Positions 1 through 12,025 of a DNA stretch of 64,000 bases are shown here, piece after piece. Numbering within the stretch: the first letter of the stretch is position 1; every line of letters begins with the position of its first letter. The notes under the pieces were generated by a model. That model did no database searches and had not been told where the DNA came from. It saw only the letters and a program-made list of their open reading frames with translations. Location of the stretch: the NCBI GenBank assembly GCA_014621425.1, contig JAANBB010000050.1, positions 100,931 to 164,930 of the forward strand, written 5' to 3'. The translations under genes were made by a program, and so were the position numbers. This stretch comes from Cylindrodendrum hubeiense (Eukaryota; Ascomycota; Sordariomycetes; Hypocreales; Nectriaceae).

Positions 1-1461
1 CTGGCTATGATCGAAGCCTATTGCCCTGACCAGCTGGGCAGCTATAATAGCAGCAGCAGCAATTACGGTACCAGCTTCAATCTAGGTGGGCTACGGCCTC
101 GGCCACAGCCTCCCGGCTCCGACTATAGATAGCCTTTCCGGCTTTGACCTTTACCCTGATTTTCTGTCTCGGTCCTTAGGCGTATAAGACTACCGCGTCT
201 TAGTACCTGCTTAGGCCTCTGGGTCTGAGCTGCCTTGGCCTCTGGGCCTCGGCACCTAGGTGCGTAAGATCATTGTATCTTAGTACCTGCTTGGGCCTCT
301 GGGCCTGAGCTACCTTGGCCTCCGGGCCTAGGTTATTAGGACCTCCGGGTCTTAGATGCCTCGATCTACGGATCTTGGCTGTGAATCCAGGTCTATAAGA
401 AGTCATAGAATCGGGCTACTTATAGGCATTAGGGTTCTGGTTAGATGGCCCTGATCAATGGATGCTGGCTGCAGTGGTTTTTCCCTCTATCTTTTGCGAG
501 GTTTTCCTATTTGTAGTTATTCCTATTATATGGATCTTGATTTCTGGAGGTCTTGAAATGCTGGCAGGCAGGAATAGGAATGCTGGAGAATTCCAAGCTG
601 GTTAATAAATATGGGTTGTTAATACCCGCCTGACAATCTGCTGATGGATATCGGGCTTGAAATAATAGGTCAAATAGGGCTGCTTAATTGCTAGATGGAA
701 GAGGAAGAAGGGTTGTAGTCTAGGACTGTAGGTCCGGGCTATAGGCCTTTGATGCCTATAGCTCTCAGCCCCGGGGTACTGTATGTATTTCAGGTTCCTT
801 TAGCTGTTGACATCAGCCTAGCACGTCATCTTGCCCGTAGGGGATTCTGTAGATATCTCTAGTTCTCTAGTAGCTATCTTCATGATGGTAATAATACAAT
901 AACAATAACAACAACAACCCCGCACATGGGCGATGATCTTCAACCGGCGTCGATCCATACGGCAAGCAGCGACGGGGATAGTGCACACGATCTAGCAAGA
1001 GACGCAAAAATGGAACCTGACCATTGTATCTTGTTAGTATTTACATATGCTCTTTTACTCTAAGAGAATTCCCCTTAATTCCAGACTCCGTTGTGTGATT
1101 GATTGGCTAGTTCGTTAAACACAACACATGGTTAGGCGTGGACCAAATGCTGTGTGGAACCAACCAGATTCCGCTGATATTATTCCCGGTATTATGGAAC
1201 GATGTTCTGATAATGCATTGACGTAGTGATTTTATTGGTCAAATCCATTTCAGCATGCGTATTTCACTGCTCATTATGACATCATAACACTAAGTCAAAG
1301 ACGTCATAGTCAGCCACGATCATACTAAAACAAAACGCCCTCCCTGGACATTACCATGAAGATTAACTAATACTTCTGTTTCATTTATCCGTTCTATTTT
1401 ATTTACCCGTTCCATGAGGGCACTACAGAATTAGCTTTTGTCTGTCCATCAGTTCGCACGC
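1..1461. other. Gene-poor left edge
   Basis: I see no gene here. The first 420 bases are GC-rich and repetitive, and a two-copy tandem repeat is listed separately. Short CAG/CAA runs occur near 45-65 and 895-920. The stretch just before 1462 is AT-rich and pyrimidine-rich and probably contains the promoter and 5' leader of the glycosyltransferase gene. Confidence 0.5.
181..340. repeat. Two-copy tandem repeat, 80 bp unit
   Basis: Bases 181-260 and 261-340 align end to end without gaps. Both contain CTTAGTACCTGCTT followed by a GGCCTCTGGG-rich segment and end in TAGG. A looser, partial third copy follows to about 370. The differences are mostly transitions, so the copies are old or have been mutated. 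No protein function is evident. Confidence 0.75.
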
Positions 1462-2791
1462 ATGATTCCTCGACAGTCTCTGGTACGGGTTGCCGGTGCT
1501 CTCGGCGTCACCATTGTCGTCTTTTGGCTTCTCCTCAGCAACATCCCCGCCGTCTCACCCCAGAGCTGGCACAGCTTTGGCAAATCTGCTAAGGCGCGCG
1601 ACCTTCTCGACGACATTCGCAATCATACTCTCGGGGTAAGTTCACTCGCGCATTCTCGATATCTCCACCAGGGTAGCATCGTCTCTGCTAACACATAATT
1701 AACCTAGTTTGAACAAGTCTTTGTCCTGGGGCTTCCCGAGCGCACCGATCGTCGAGATGCCATGACTCTAAGCACTGCACTGAGTGGCATCTCGTTCCAA
1801 TTTATCAACGGCGTTCTGGGTGATTCAATTTCAGACAAGGCCATTCCAAAAGAATCAAAACATAAAAAGATATCACCTGGTGCTCTTGGGTGCTGGCGTG
1901 GCCACATGAATGTATTGCAAGAGTAAGTGACATATGCGGAAACATTCTAACTTGGCCTGTCTCAAGACTATTGTATATTAGTACTAACATGTCACTCCTA
2001 GAATTGTTCGCAATAATATATCTACTGCTCTCATACTCGAAGATGATGCAGACTGGGACGTACGAATTCGACAACAACTTCACGACTTGGCTCTATCAAG
2101 TCAAGCACTTACTCAGCCCCTCGCTGGACGGAACTCATATGCGGATACGTCATACCGGTATCGACAACCCGCAAAGAAATCCCCAGACGGTATTATTAAC
2201 CTGGATTTCAATAACCTTCCCCAAACGTCACCTGTAACATTTTCTCCTTACGGAGATGAGTGGGATCTTCTTTGGCTAGGCCACTGTGGTATGCAAATGC
2301 CACCTGCAGATGGCTCTCTGCCTAAGGGGCGTGTTGTCTCAAAAGACGATGAAACCGTCCCTGCCAAGAAGCATCTACTCTCATACGTGAAGCCGTATAC
2401 CCTGAAGGATGAATATCCTGACCATAGTCGTGTCGTTCATCATGCATATGAGGGTCTATGCCTGTTGGCCTATGCTGTCACCCAGAAGGGAGCCCAGGAA
2501 CTCCTACGTGAGATTGCTCTCAAGGACCCTACTACGCCAGTCGATATTCTTATGCGATGGTTTTGTAATGCCGAACGCGGGCGTAGGCATCATAATTGCC
2601 TGGCCATCCAACCTCCCATCTTCAACCCTCACAGGACAAGGGGGCCAAAGGAAGACACGAGTAACATTGATTCAAAATGGTCAGGTTGGTGGGATACGGC
2701 CGAGACAAGAATGACAAGGTGGAGTGTAAGGCTCAATGCTGATAAGATAATTGCAGGAGAGGAGATGGAGGATCAATTCCCAGACAAATAG
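1462..2791 (+). CDS. Glycosyltransferase family 25 protein (type II membrane protein)
   Basis: Probable Golgi-type glycosyltransferase. Exons 1462-1635, 1708-1922 and 2002-2791 splice in phase to 392 residues. Intron 2 carries a perfect TACTAAC branch site. A hydrophobic anchor (about residues 9-29, containing VTIVVFWLLL) follows a short basic N-terminus. The luminal part opens with FEQVFVLGLPERTDRRDAM, the N-terminal signature of GT25/LPS-type transferases. LGCWRGHMNVLQE and then LILEDDADWDV follow, the last being the acidic metal/nucleotide-sugar motif of the family. The ATG at 1462 is the only methionine that places the anchor at the N-terminus. Fungal GT25 proteins are poorly characterised and the acceptor cannot be inferred. 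It lies alone between repeat-rich spacers. Confidence 0.88.
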
Positions 2792-3735
2792 AAAGCAATT
2801 TATTCATGTGCTTAACAAATAACATAGTAATTAGATCTATGTTGGATAGGCTATGCTGATTATTAATCAAAAGACATGCCTTAGAGCTTTTGTCCTTACC
2901 TTATTAAGGGTCGCAGGATCCCGGTTTTACACCAGGATAGGTCTTCTGAAGGGATCCAGATCCGGGGGTGACCTTCTGGATGCTGTGGTCCGGATCAAGA
3001 ATCTTGTACCGCCACACGAGGATTCAATCTATCACAATATACATAATAACTCTTTATAACGTACTTGATAGGCGTGCGACGCGAACATGCAACGCAGTTG
3101 TTAGAGGCTGGGCCTTAATAGCTGGAGGACCCGGTTGCGGACTGGTCCCATGTAAGGATTGGGGAGGCATCCCCAACAAGGCCCTCCCAATCAGCCAAGT
3201 CCTACAAAAGGCGAGGCGGGAACAGTCTAGAGAGGGGGCTTCCACAGAAGCGAAATTCGATAAGATGTACCCAGAGAGACAACGGCATTATGTTTGCAGT
3301 TTCGAAAGACATTGGATTTGGATATTGGACATGAAATGCATCGTACTTCTCTCATAAATGTGAGAATTCTAACCCACTGCTTATGAGAAGTAGCCAAAGT
3401 GGCCCGAGATGCTATTAGATCTCTTTGACACTGATCTGTTAACTATTCTATTTTTTATTAGATAACCAAGTACCTTTTTCGTGATAGCGATTCTAATACC
3501 TAACCCTTTTCATATCGGGTCCGATTAATTGGTCCGTCGATGTGCCAGCAGCATGCGAGATCGTACCCTAAACCACAGTTGAGGCGAGACTAATGAAATG
3601 TAGAGAAGCTTCCGAGACAAGGTAGGAGAATTATGGGGAAGCCCAAATGTATTCTGAAGGCCAAGCACTATCTTCCATATTCGAATAGCTGCATACTCAA
3701 ATATGTGGGAACATGTATACCACGGGAATACCAAT
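2792..3735. other. Intergenic spacer
   Basis: This is the 3' flank of the glycosyltransferase and the 3' flank of the convergent permease. It holds one copy of a dispersed repeat (listed separately) but no recognisable gene. Short open frames here have no family features. Confidence 0.5.
2860..3040 (+). repeat. Dispersed repeat, copy 1 (LTR-like fragment)
   Basis: This segment aligns along most of its length with 22172-22352. Shared landmarks, in order, are a CTTAGA block, GTCTTCT/GTTCTTCT-AGGGGAT, a GGATGC block and CCGCCACAC(G/A)AGG. Most differences look like transitions, as expected for old or RIP-mutated copies. Its size and lack of coding capacity suit a solo LTR or MITE, but I could not define terminal repeats or target-site duplications. 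Confidence 0.55.
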
Positions 3736-5430
3736 CTAAAACTTTGTCCTGGGGTTGAAGCCAGCGCCCGAGAATCGTGCGAGGAGCACCAGGACAGATC
3801 CAGCAGCGCACATGACTCCGGCGAAAACCTTTACGCCCCAATAGCTACCATTTTGTGAAGCCATGATAGCTCCACCGATGGGACTCGTGGTCAGAGCACC
3901 AATCGACATCATGAAGTAAAGCAGACCTTGTCGCATTCCGATCTTCTGGATGGGGGAGATCTGGGCGACAAGCACGGGGCCCAGCGAGATGAAAGCGCCG
4001 GAAGAGAACCCAAAGAACGCAGCGAAGATGATGATGGCAGCATTGCTGGATGCCGGAATCCAGAGGGCCAGGATCAGAATTGCGGTAAGGGATGAAACCA
4101 CGAAGAAGATGTTGAATCGTCCCAATTTGTCTGAGAGAATGCCTGGGATGATTCGTCCAAACAAACTAGAAAGCAAGGGAGTAAGCATACATTCATGTTT
4201 TTAAATCCATTGCGGATATGATGATTCCACTGCAGGAGAAAGACATACCTCGCTGCGTTCAGTATGGGAACTAGGTAATTGGCCAAGCTCGTTTGCATGC
4301 CTCCAGCAATAGCCTGTGTAATAATATAGTTGATTGGAATAAATAAACCAAATGTAAATAGGAAATTGCCTGCAACTGTGAGGGCATAGGTCCTTTCCCT
4401 GAGGGGTGTGATGAATTCCTGAAGGGTGATAGGTGGCTGCGGATGGGGTGGAGTACGTGATTTGACAGTCAGGTTGGCAATGATGAGCAGTCCAAGGATC
4501 ATGAAGGCGGCGATTCTCATAGACCATCCAAAACCGACCTTGGGAATCAGGTGGTTAATCATGATAGGAAAGATGATTCCGCCTACGCTCGAACCGCTCA
4601 TTGTTATTCCGAAGGCATGACCCCGTTTGAGGTGAAACCATGTAGCAACCGCACTGAGAGCTTGAAAACGCAACAGAAATTAGTCGCCAGGCCCTTTCTT
4701 CTGTGAAATTCACACTTATCGAGGGCGGATAACGAGAGCAAGACTTACAGGGTGTAAAGACAGCAGATGCCCCTATGGCACTGACTACTCCCTGCGACAG
4801 AAGGAATTGGTAATATGTATGCGAGATTGATGCCATCATCAAGCCGAAGACGTGTATTATGGATCCACCGAGCAAGATGTATCGAGGTCCATATCTGTCA
4901 TAGAGCTTCCCGACGATAGGTCCCTAGGGAGGTAATTAGTATTGGTACATCTTCAATTCGCTAGTGCCGATGAGCAGGCACAGAAAAGAAGTACAAACCA
5001 TGAACATCATGAAGAAAATTTCCAGGGATGTGATCCAAGATATAGTGCTTGCGGAATATTTCTTCAATTGGTGGGTTTCGTAGTGGGCCTGAAACACCCC
5101 AATGCCTGTATTTGTGAAAAGAACGGTCAGGCGGCGATTAAAGCAGGTGGTACTGGACGAGGTAAGCCACTCACTATTGATCCATCCGTAACAACAGAAT
5201 GAACAACACCACGCACCCAACACAACTGTCCAGGCTTCGGAGCCCCCTTCAGGTGGCCCGTCAATGCTAGATCGCTCTTTGCTCTGTACGTCACCCTCTA
5301 GGCCCTCAACATCTCGACTAATATCGCCAGAAGTGAAGGACAAGTCCCTTTCTGCCGCTACTTTTAAGGAATTGGCAGTGGCCATCTCGTTCCTGGGAGC
5401 GGAGGGCGCTGACTGGTCTAGCTCTAGCAT
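3736..5430 (-). CDS. MFS permease, monocarboxylate transporter (MCT) type
   Basis: Predicted proton-coupled plasma-membrane permease of the monocarboxylate porter family. Five exons (5430-5175, 5105-4999, 4923-4749, 4660-4249, 4165-3736) join in phase to 459 residues. A hydrophilic N-tail of about 65 residues precedes the family signature EGGSEAWTVVLGAW. Then come the TM1 segment, IGVFQAHYETHQL, and the loop GPIVGKLYDRYGPRYILLGG, the usual MFS motif between TM2 and TM3. TM4-5 contain LKRGHAFGITMSGSSVGG, and the second half carries LFGRIIPGILSDKLGRFN before TM9. About twelve membrane segments are visible. The start at 5430 gives a normal tail, although the frame is open further upstream. The substrate cannot be read from sequence (carboxylates, riboflavin and others are known in the family). 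Confidence 0.9.
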
Positions 5431-6654
5431 TGTCTTCTTGTTATTGTCGTAGTCGTCTTCGAGGTTCGTTGATGGGGAGGATTGTCGTGCGAGTGTGGGT
5501 TCTACATAGCGCTGACCCTTTTTAAAGAAAAGTATTTCGATGCAGCCCTTATCCATCTTCTTCGCCCCTGGCGGGACATGGAGTGGACACCGGGCCGGAC
5601 TCGGCCTCGGGGATGTGAAAACTGTCGGATCCGCGGCATAAGCGCGCGAGCTGCCAGAGTCACCTACTCTGTAATCCCACCTCGGGCATACGGCCGCCAC
5701 AGCCACGAACTCAGATGGCTGGTTTTGGCTAGTGCGACAGTCCGACTGTTCTGGCAGTGAGGAGCTCGCACCCCTAACGAGACCCTGGAGTAGTATGCAT
5801 CGCTTTGCGCCCCCCGAGACTTCGCTGGCTAAATGTCGAAGGTTATTACTCGTTCTGTGCAGATTGTCTTGTGTGATTGGCTTACATTTAATCCTTGCAT
5901 GTACCAATAAAGCCAAATATATAATCCAAATCTCGATATAGACGATTTCTTTGTTCATTTACCGGAGTCGCCCGAGACGAGCCAGCAGCGCCGATCGAAT
6001 TTTCCGCGGCGGCCTCAGCTCCGGACCAAATCACCGGAATGATAATTACCGTATGCCCGCTTGCCCCGGTCTCCATTTGTGTGGCCAAGCGCAAGTGCAA
6101 TGACGTAGTCAGAGAAAAAAGAAAAAAGCAAACCTTACGGGCTTTTCGGTCTTCTCGTCAGTTTGTCTGCTGGCTCAGTTGTCATTGTAATTCGGACCGC
6201 CAATCGGATCAGGCCTCAGATGAAAGTATTCATTGGGTTTCTTGAAGGCTCTAGCTGTCGGCCTGAACGGAGTTACGAGAGTGCCGGACTGTGATCATCT
6301 CCAGCTCTTCGACGGCGTAGCCATGGGATATTGAATTTACCGACCGCTTCAATTCGCCGACCGGACTTCTCCTCGGCCATTTCTTTTTATCCCTTTGAGT
6401 GCGGTAAGGCAACACTTTGGTCACAAGCAAGGGGGTCTAGCCAACCAGAGTAGCGCAAATCAAAGGTACATTTTGCTCCACCTATTTTATGTGGGGATAA
6501 AAGTCCTAGCAATTTCTTGTAAGGTTACGTGTGATAATAGTCAATCAGATTGATGGCGTAGCGAGTCAAGGTGATTGAGGTAATCAAGTTGTATTGATAG
6601 CTGGAGAGCTGCACATCTAGGAAGTGCACTTTCCAGTTGACTATATACTAGGTG
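5431..6654. other. Intergenic spacer upstream of the MCT-type permease
   Basis: This contains the permease promoter and leader and then gene-free DNA. No conserved coding frame was recognised on either strand. The next recognisable object is the transposase fossil that starts at about 6655. Confidence 0.45.
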
Positions 6655-7645
6655 GATCGCAGTGATCCAATAATGGTGATCCATCGAGATTGGTTGAAAA
6701 TTGTGGGTACCGTAATTCTGCCAGTCCCGACCGTCTGTCCCTGACATGGGCCGTGACAATTACACTGCCCACAACAGTATTGTGACTTCCTTGGTTTCCG
6801 GCTCCTGTTGCTGTTGACTGTCTGAAATAGCTGTGGCTGCCCCTCTCTAGGCTGTATTCCTTTACAAGCTTGACAAGTTGAGGGATTCTTATTCCGGACC
6901 CGGTTGTTCTGTAAAATAGGCGTAAACTCGTCTCTAGTCCGAAACCTCTGTCTTACATGACTGTCAGATGTATACTTTATAATAAGGTCATTAACAAAGT
7001 ATTACCGCCAACTACCTTATGATACCCCCGGCTTCCACTGCGGCTGCCTTCGTTACTGTAAAATGAAGCTGTTGATGAGGGCTATTTTTAACAAGAAGTC
7101 CCAAGCTAGGACCTTCCAGCCGCCCCTGCGTACATGGCGGTTAGGGCCCCAATATGCTCGTATTGGTCGCCTTGATCTATGCATTCATCTCATCATTATA
7201 AACAGTAGTAATTAATAGGATAGAAATCAGCTTGACAGGCTCGTCACCCAAAAAACAGTGTATTGGTTGCATTTGGCCTGTTTTCGGTCTCTTCTGACGG
7301 ATAAGTCTTGCATTGCCATTGAGCACAATAGTCAGGAGTAACACAAGGACAGTATCTTTCCAAGCAAACTGGTCGACTTTATTGTCAGATGTAGGGATAT
7401 TCTTAATGACATTAAATTCGAGGCTTCCAGCAGCTATGTTATCTACAACCTTGAGCTTGACTAGGGGCTTGTAGATACCACAGTTCCTTCGGGCTATGCC
7501 CGTGGCACCGTGGCCGCATTGTCGTAGCTATTGTAAGAGATCGCATGAAGAGAACAGATTATCAAGAAATACATGGTATATGGATTCCGGTAGCAGATTT
7601 ATTAGATCAACAACCACAGCTTGAGTTGGGTTCAGATGAAGTGTA
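6655..7645 (-). mobile_element. Decayed piggyBac-type transposase (DDE_Tnp_1_7) fossil
   Basis: Read right to left, the minus strand encodes ordered blocks of a piggyBac-like transposase in shifting frames. First is LNPTQAVVVDLINLLPE then YHVFLDNLFSS (7645-7560). Next is GHGATGIARRNCGIYKPLV, and then DNKVDQFAWKDTVLVLLL, the WKD block near the catalytic core. DQGDQ follows near 7180, in a different frame, then RGGWKVLAWDFLLKIALINS near 7085. The C-terminal cysteine ribbon has CQACKG near 6875 and CCGQCNC near 6770. Stops (one TAG follows DLLQ) and at least two frameshifts show it is dead. Inverted repeats and TTAA target sites were not located, so the element ends are unknown. Confidence 0.85.
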
Positions 7646-9510
7646 TTCCTGGGTTGTCGCTGTTGCCGTACGCGCTGTAGTTTTGATGGAAGGTGCCGGT
7701 AGGTCGGCCGGATCCAAACAGGCCTGAACTTCCGGCCTGGTTGGTATCAAATCCACCGTAGGAAATAGCCACGTTGGGCCACAGCCCGGACTTTGAAGCC
7801 AGTTGGGATAAGTTTAGACAGTACTGTTGTTGTCTCAAGAGATTGACCGAGAACGCGGACCATATACTGAAGCGGCGGGAAAAGGATCGTGACACAACAC
7901 CCAAGTAAATGCCCTCCCACAGAAAATCCTCAATCAAGCGTCGTAAGCAAGTCTCTCTGGGTAGGATGTGCGTGGGACCACAGTTGGAGCTATCGGCAGT
8001 AACAACTTGATTTGAGGCGCAGAGGGAAGGAAAGCATCTAATTAGATGCTTGGCTGAGCTTCGCGTTGGCAAGGCGTTGAAAACCGGATGTGATGCAATG
8101 AAATTCCCGATCCAAAAGACTCGGGCGCGACTAACAGCAAAGAGATCGAGGGAAAATGTGAATTAATACAAGTAATACAGAACTAAAAAAGGCTCCGCGA
8201 CTCAAAGGGCTAGGCAAGGTCTCGTTACTTCACAAAGTTATCTCTCAGCTTGATGGATGATGGATGATTGATTAATTGATGGTTGATCCATTGATCAACA
8301 TATTCCCTTTTTATCGCCCTTCGAGCCGTGGTATTTTTGTTCGCGGAGGTCTGCTTTATCACACAGACTGGATGAGGAATGCAGTTGGGGATGATGGAAG
8401 TTCTTGTCTTTTCTATCTATCTAGTAAGAGGGAAAGCCAGCTATTTATCTCTGGGGATCCGGCCTGATCAGGATACCCTCAGATCGATGATCCCGTTGGA
8501 AGCCGTTGCTCTAGGCTATTGAGGTAGGTCTAGGTTCAAAGTCTCTATCTAAGCTTGATACTATCCACGGTACGGGCCCGGTTATGCAGGGCTGACTTTT
8601 CCTATCAGACCTTGTTGTCTGCTATGCCATTGGCCTGGCTTCTCGGTAATAAGTACTAATATGGTAAATGGTACTGGTAACGGGCAGGTAGTACAAGACT
8701 GGAAATATGCTTGGTATTGTCATGCAATTCTCATATCAATCCATGAATGCACCAAAGTAATTCACCCGATGAGTCTCCATGACACCTTGTGCGTTATCTA
8801 TTTGTTTCTTCACCGTCTCTTCCTGGTATCCTTGACAGGTGAACCAGAGATGTGTGCATGGAATGGAGGATTGGAAGACTGAGAGTCAAACTGGGGCGGT
8901 GATCAGTGAGACAGGCGACAACTCGCCAAAACAGGGTTACTCTGCCTAATTAAGCCATCGGGTGCTCAATTCAGAGACACTGTATTTTTATGGGATGTAA
9001 TTCAGTCCCATGACATCATGAAATATGCCCTGGAGTTTCCCCTCCCTTGATGTTTGTGATATAGCGAGGGCGCATGTCATTCTTCAGGTTCCCTATTAGC
9101 ACGTGGCCGGCGTTGCCGACATCCAGGGGCTCGAAGTGGCTATGTAGACCGTTTCTTACTTAAAAGCCTTGCCTTGGGTGACCCATGGATAGATGCGGGG
9201 AATTAGTGTCGATCCATGCAGGCTTCTCTCCAATTAAGTTTACCTGTGTCCGCGGACCCCGATTTTGAATACGAGTATCCATCCGTGTTCCGTTTCGGAG
9301 GGCCGATACTCGTAACCCGCCACCTGTACTAGACCGCAATAGGCAATTATCCCACTTCTCCTGGGGACACTCGATGCCATGCCTACGCAAGAACAGGAGA
9401 TTGCACGATGGGGAAGATGTTTATTAGGAGGCATCGCGAGTTTAAATATTGGCCTAGTCCCCTTCAAAATTCGACTCTACCCAATAATTCCATCTTATGA
9501 CATTCACACC
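7646..9510. other. Intergenic spacer with one unexplained open frame
   Basis: No recognised gene. A 146-codon open frame on the minus strand (7632-8072) ends in a Gly/Ser/Asn-rich stretch (SYGGFDTNQAGSSGLFGSGR). It matches no family I know and partly abuts the transposase fossil, so it may be decayed or chance sequence. The last few hundred bases are the tannase promoter region. Confidence 0.35.
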
Positions 9511-11192
9511 ATGGCATTATCTTGTTCCCCGGACACCTTTGCTGCGACTCAGCTCTTTGGGGCAGAAATACTCTCCCTCGAAGCCAATCTAGTGGAGAAC
9601 TACAATACCACAGCCTACAATCAGCTTTACTACGGCCATCCGTCAATTACCTTGGAGAATGTCGACTTTTGCAACGTCACGGTGACATACACCCATCCAG
9701 GCCAGAACGATACCATCCACGTCGATACATGGCTGCCGATTAACAACTACAACGGCCGCCTTCAGTCTATTGGAGGCGGAGGTTGGGTTGCAGGCGGGTA
9801 CTCCCCAAGTTATGTGTCCATGAGTGGAGCGTTGGGTGAAGGATACGCTACAAGCACGACGGATGCTGGGCTGACTCTGCAGGAGGATATGGCGCCAGAC
9901 AGCTGGGCCTTGACTAGTGTGGGAAACCCGAATCTCTATCTACTCAACAACTTTGGTTCCGTCTCTTTGCACGATCAGGTACTTTTATATCAAGGTCAAT
10001 GTCATTTTTCTCGAGTGCTAACGTTACTAGGCTATTATTTCCAAGAGTTTGATTGCCAGCTTTTATGGTCAGGCTCCCGAGTACTCATACTGGAGCGGCT
10101 GCTCCCAAGGTGGCAGACAGGGAATGATGCTGGCGCAGAGATACCCGGATGTGTACGACGGGATCCATGCCTGTGCTCCGGCAATCTCCTGGAACCAGCT
10201 GTTTTTGACAACCTTCTGGCCACAATTGATGATGAAGGTCATGGACTACTACCCATATCCTTGTGAACTTAACGCCGTTACTGCGGAGGCGGTTGAGGCA
10301 TGTGATGGGCTTGATGGCATTGATGACGGCATCATCGCCAATGATGAGGCTTGTGATTTCGATCCCCTCTCGGTGGTCGGAAAGTCCTTTGCCTGTGCCG
10401 ATACAGGGACGAACATGACCATTTCCAAGAATGCAGCGGCGCTTGCTAAGACGAGCTGGGCTGGCCCAAGAACCAAAGCTGGCAAGTTCATGTGGTATGG
10501 GCCTAATATTGGCAGTCAACTTACGGGATCTATTGCTGCCCTGACAAACGATATTGGCCTCGTCATGACCTCATGCTCATCCGATGGAAATTGCACAGGA
10601 GTTCCTGTTGGACTTGGGGAGGTTTGGTTCAAATACTGGCTAAAGGCTGATCCCGACTGGTCGTACGAGAACATGACGCGCGATGAGTTTGAAAACTACG
10701 CCCACGCTTCTGCGCAACGGTATGATTCGCTTATTGGCACTAATGATCCGGATTTAACTGCCTTTTACAAAACGGGTGGAAAGATCCTCGGCTATCATGG
10801 AATGGTTAGTCAAGTTGTACAAGTTTATCGTCGCTTAATTACTGACAATGGCATAGAATGACCAGATTATCCCAATCAAGGGTACGGAGCATTACTACGA
10901 CGCGGTGAAGAAGGTTATCCCCGGCGCCGATAAATTCTACCGAATGTTCTCGATTCCTGGTCTTCTGCACTGCTCTGGCGGATCTGGAGGCCAACCCTCT
11001 AATACATTTGACGCTCTCAGGGCATGGGTTGAGAATGGAACTGTTCCCGACACGCTTCCGCATTCATACACGGACGACGACGGAAAGAAGCAAAACCGCC
11101 TTCTTTGCCCGTATCCGAAGAAGTCAAAGATTATCCGTGGCAGAAAGGGAGTGAATGGAACTTATGAGAGCAGCGACTTCGTGTGCGTTTAA
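9511..11192 (+). CDS. Tannase/feruloyl esterase family protein
   Basis: Alpha/beta-hydrolase of the fungal tannase family (PF07519), which cleaves ester bonds of gallic or ferulic acid in plant polyphenols and cell walls. Exons 9511-9978, 10031-10804 and 10857-11192 join in phase to 525 residues. The hallmark CS-D-HC arrangement is present: SGCSQGGRQG holds Cys180-Ser181, NDQIIP holds Asp416, and LLHCSGG holds His452-Cys453. The two cysteines form the family disulfide beneath the triad. Several N-X-S/T sites suggest secretion, yet the ATG at 9511 (MALSCSPDTF) gives no signal peptide. The in-frame ATG at 9379 adds 44 residues that also do not look like one. A missed upstream exon is possible. 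Substrate preference within the family is not readable. Confidence 0.9.
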
Positions 11193-11819
11193 GCAAAAAT
11201 CTTCATTATACGTGTTACCTTTCTGTGCACTATTTTTCGAGCCTGTTGGAAATCTGGAATTTAAACATCTGTCGCGGCAGCCTTTGTAGGCAGTACACAA
11301 CATCCTGAGTCGAAATTTTGACTCAAAAATACGTCGTACATAATGATGCTATCAAGCAGTGAAGTTTACTAAGATGAGATAGAAAGATACAAATGGTCAT
11401 ACGCTAATACCATTGTGGAGGACCTGTCGAGTTGAATCCCCTTGACCTCTTCACAAAGAGCAGCATCTCTCGGCAAGGGATGGTACCTGGCGCGTGTGCC
11501 ATTGCTACTAGAACTCCCAACAGCCTTCAATTCCCCTATCAAATATGCCTTCAGATTTGCAGCGACGGGCTTCCCTCTAGACTTGGCTTGCATCCTGATC
11601 TAGCAATATCGGAGCCTTCGAGTAGCAATCTGAAGGTCCTTGCAAAGGGGCCAGGAAGATAATAATGAGGCCGTACAGATAGAAAAGGAAGGTCTACCTT
11701 AAAGGTCTAATCTTATCAACGAGGTCAAAGAGGTTCACGGGATCAAAGATCTTGAAGAGGTCAAAGCAACGGAGGTCAAAGCAACATAGGTCAAAGCAAC
11801 ATAGGTCAAAACAGCAGAC
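11193..11819. other. Intergenic spacer
   Basis: This is the 3' flank of the tannase gene followed by DNA with no recognised gene. It contains the 15-bp tandem repeat at 11758-11817, which abuts the CHAT remnant on its right. Confidence 0.4.
11758..11817. repeat. Tandem repeat, 15 bp unit, four copies
   Basis: Four head-to-tail copies of AGGTCAAAGCAACAT with minor variation; the last copy is the most diverged. Read on the minus strand it extends the tail of the CHAT remnant as a repeated five-residue unit, so it probably arose by replication slippage in the dead gene. Confidence 0.85.
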
Positions 11820-12025
11820 CTCCTAGCTGCGATACCTCTACCCATCGTCACTTGGTATATGATTATCAGTACATCTACACTGGATTCATCATTGACCTCC
11901 CACAACGTGCTAATAATATGTCGAGCCTCCACTAACTGAAATGCGCTGGCAAGGTGGATACCCTTATCGGCAAGCCTTTCCTCCTTGATCCGACCGGTCT
12001 TGTAGTGTGTCTTGCTGTGGATCAC
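11820..12025 (-). pseudogene. CHAT-domain remnant (C-terminal fragment)
   Basis: The minus strand encodes TGRIKEERLADKGIHLASAF followed by QLVEARHIISTLWEVNDESS. This is the conserved end of fungal CHAT domains: the segment just after the catalytic cysteine (usually SACxTG) and the HxxxAFQLAG...GTLWEVND block. The cysteine itself is not present in this frame. No TPR repeats or N-terminal half are visible upstream, so this is a fragment of a larger caspase-like (CHAT) protein gene. It runs into the 15-bp tandem repeat. Confidence 0.75.

Noticed and set aside
181..406. Repeats at the left edge considered as a CRISPR array or a coding repeat protein
   Set aside because: Only two 80-bp direct copies without unique spacers, in a eukaryotic genome. 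The minus-strand frame across them is just the repeat read through.
7632..8072. 146-codon minus-strand open frame rich in Gly/Ser/Asn near its end
   Set aside because: No family features, no convincing intron or start context, and it abuts the transposase fossil. Mentioned only as part of the spacer.
11369..11662. Overlapping open frames after the tannase gene
   Set aside because: Opposite-strand frames overlap each other and have no recognisable domain; probably chance.
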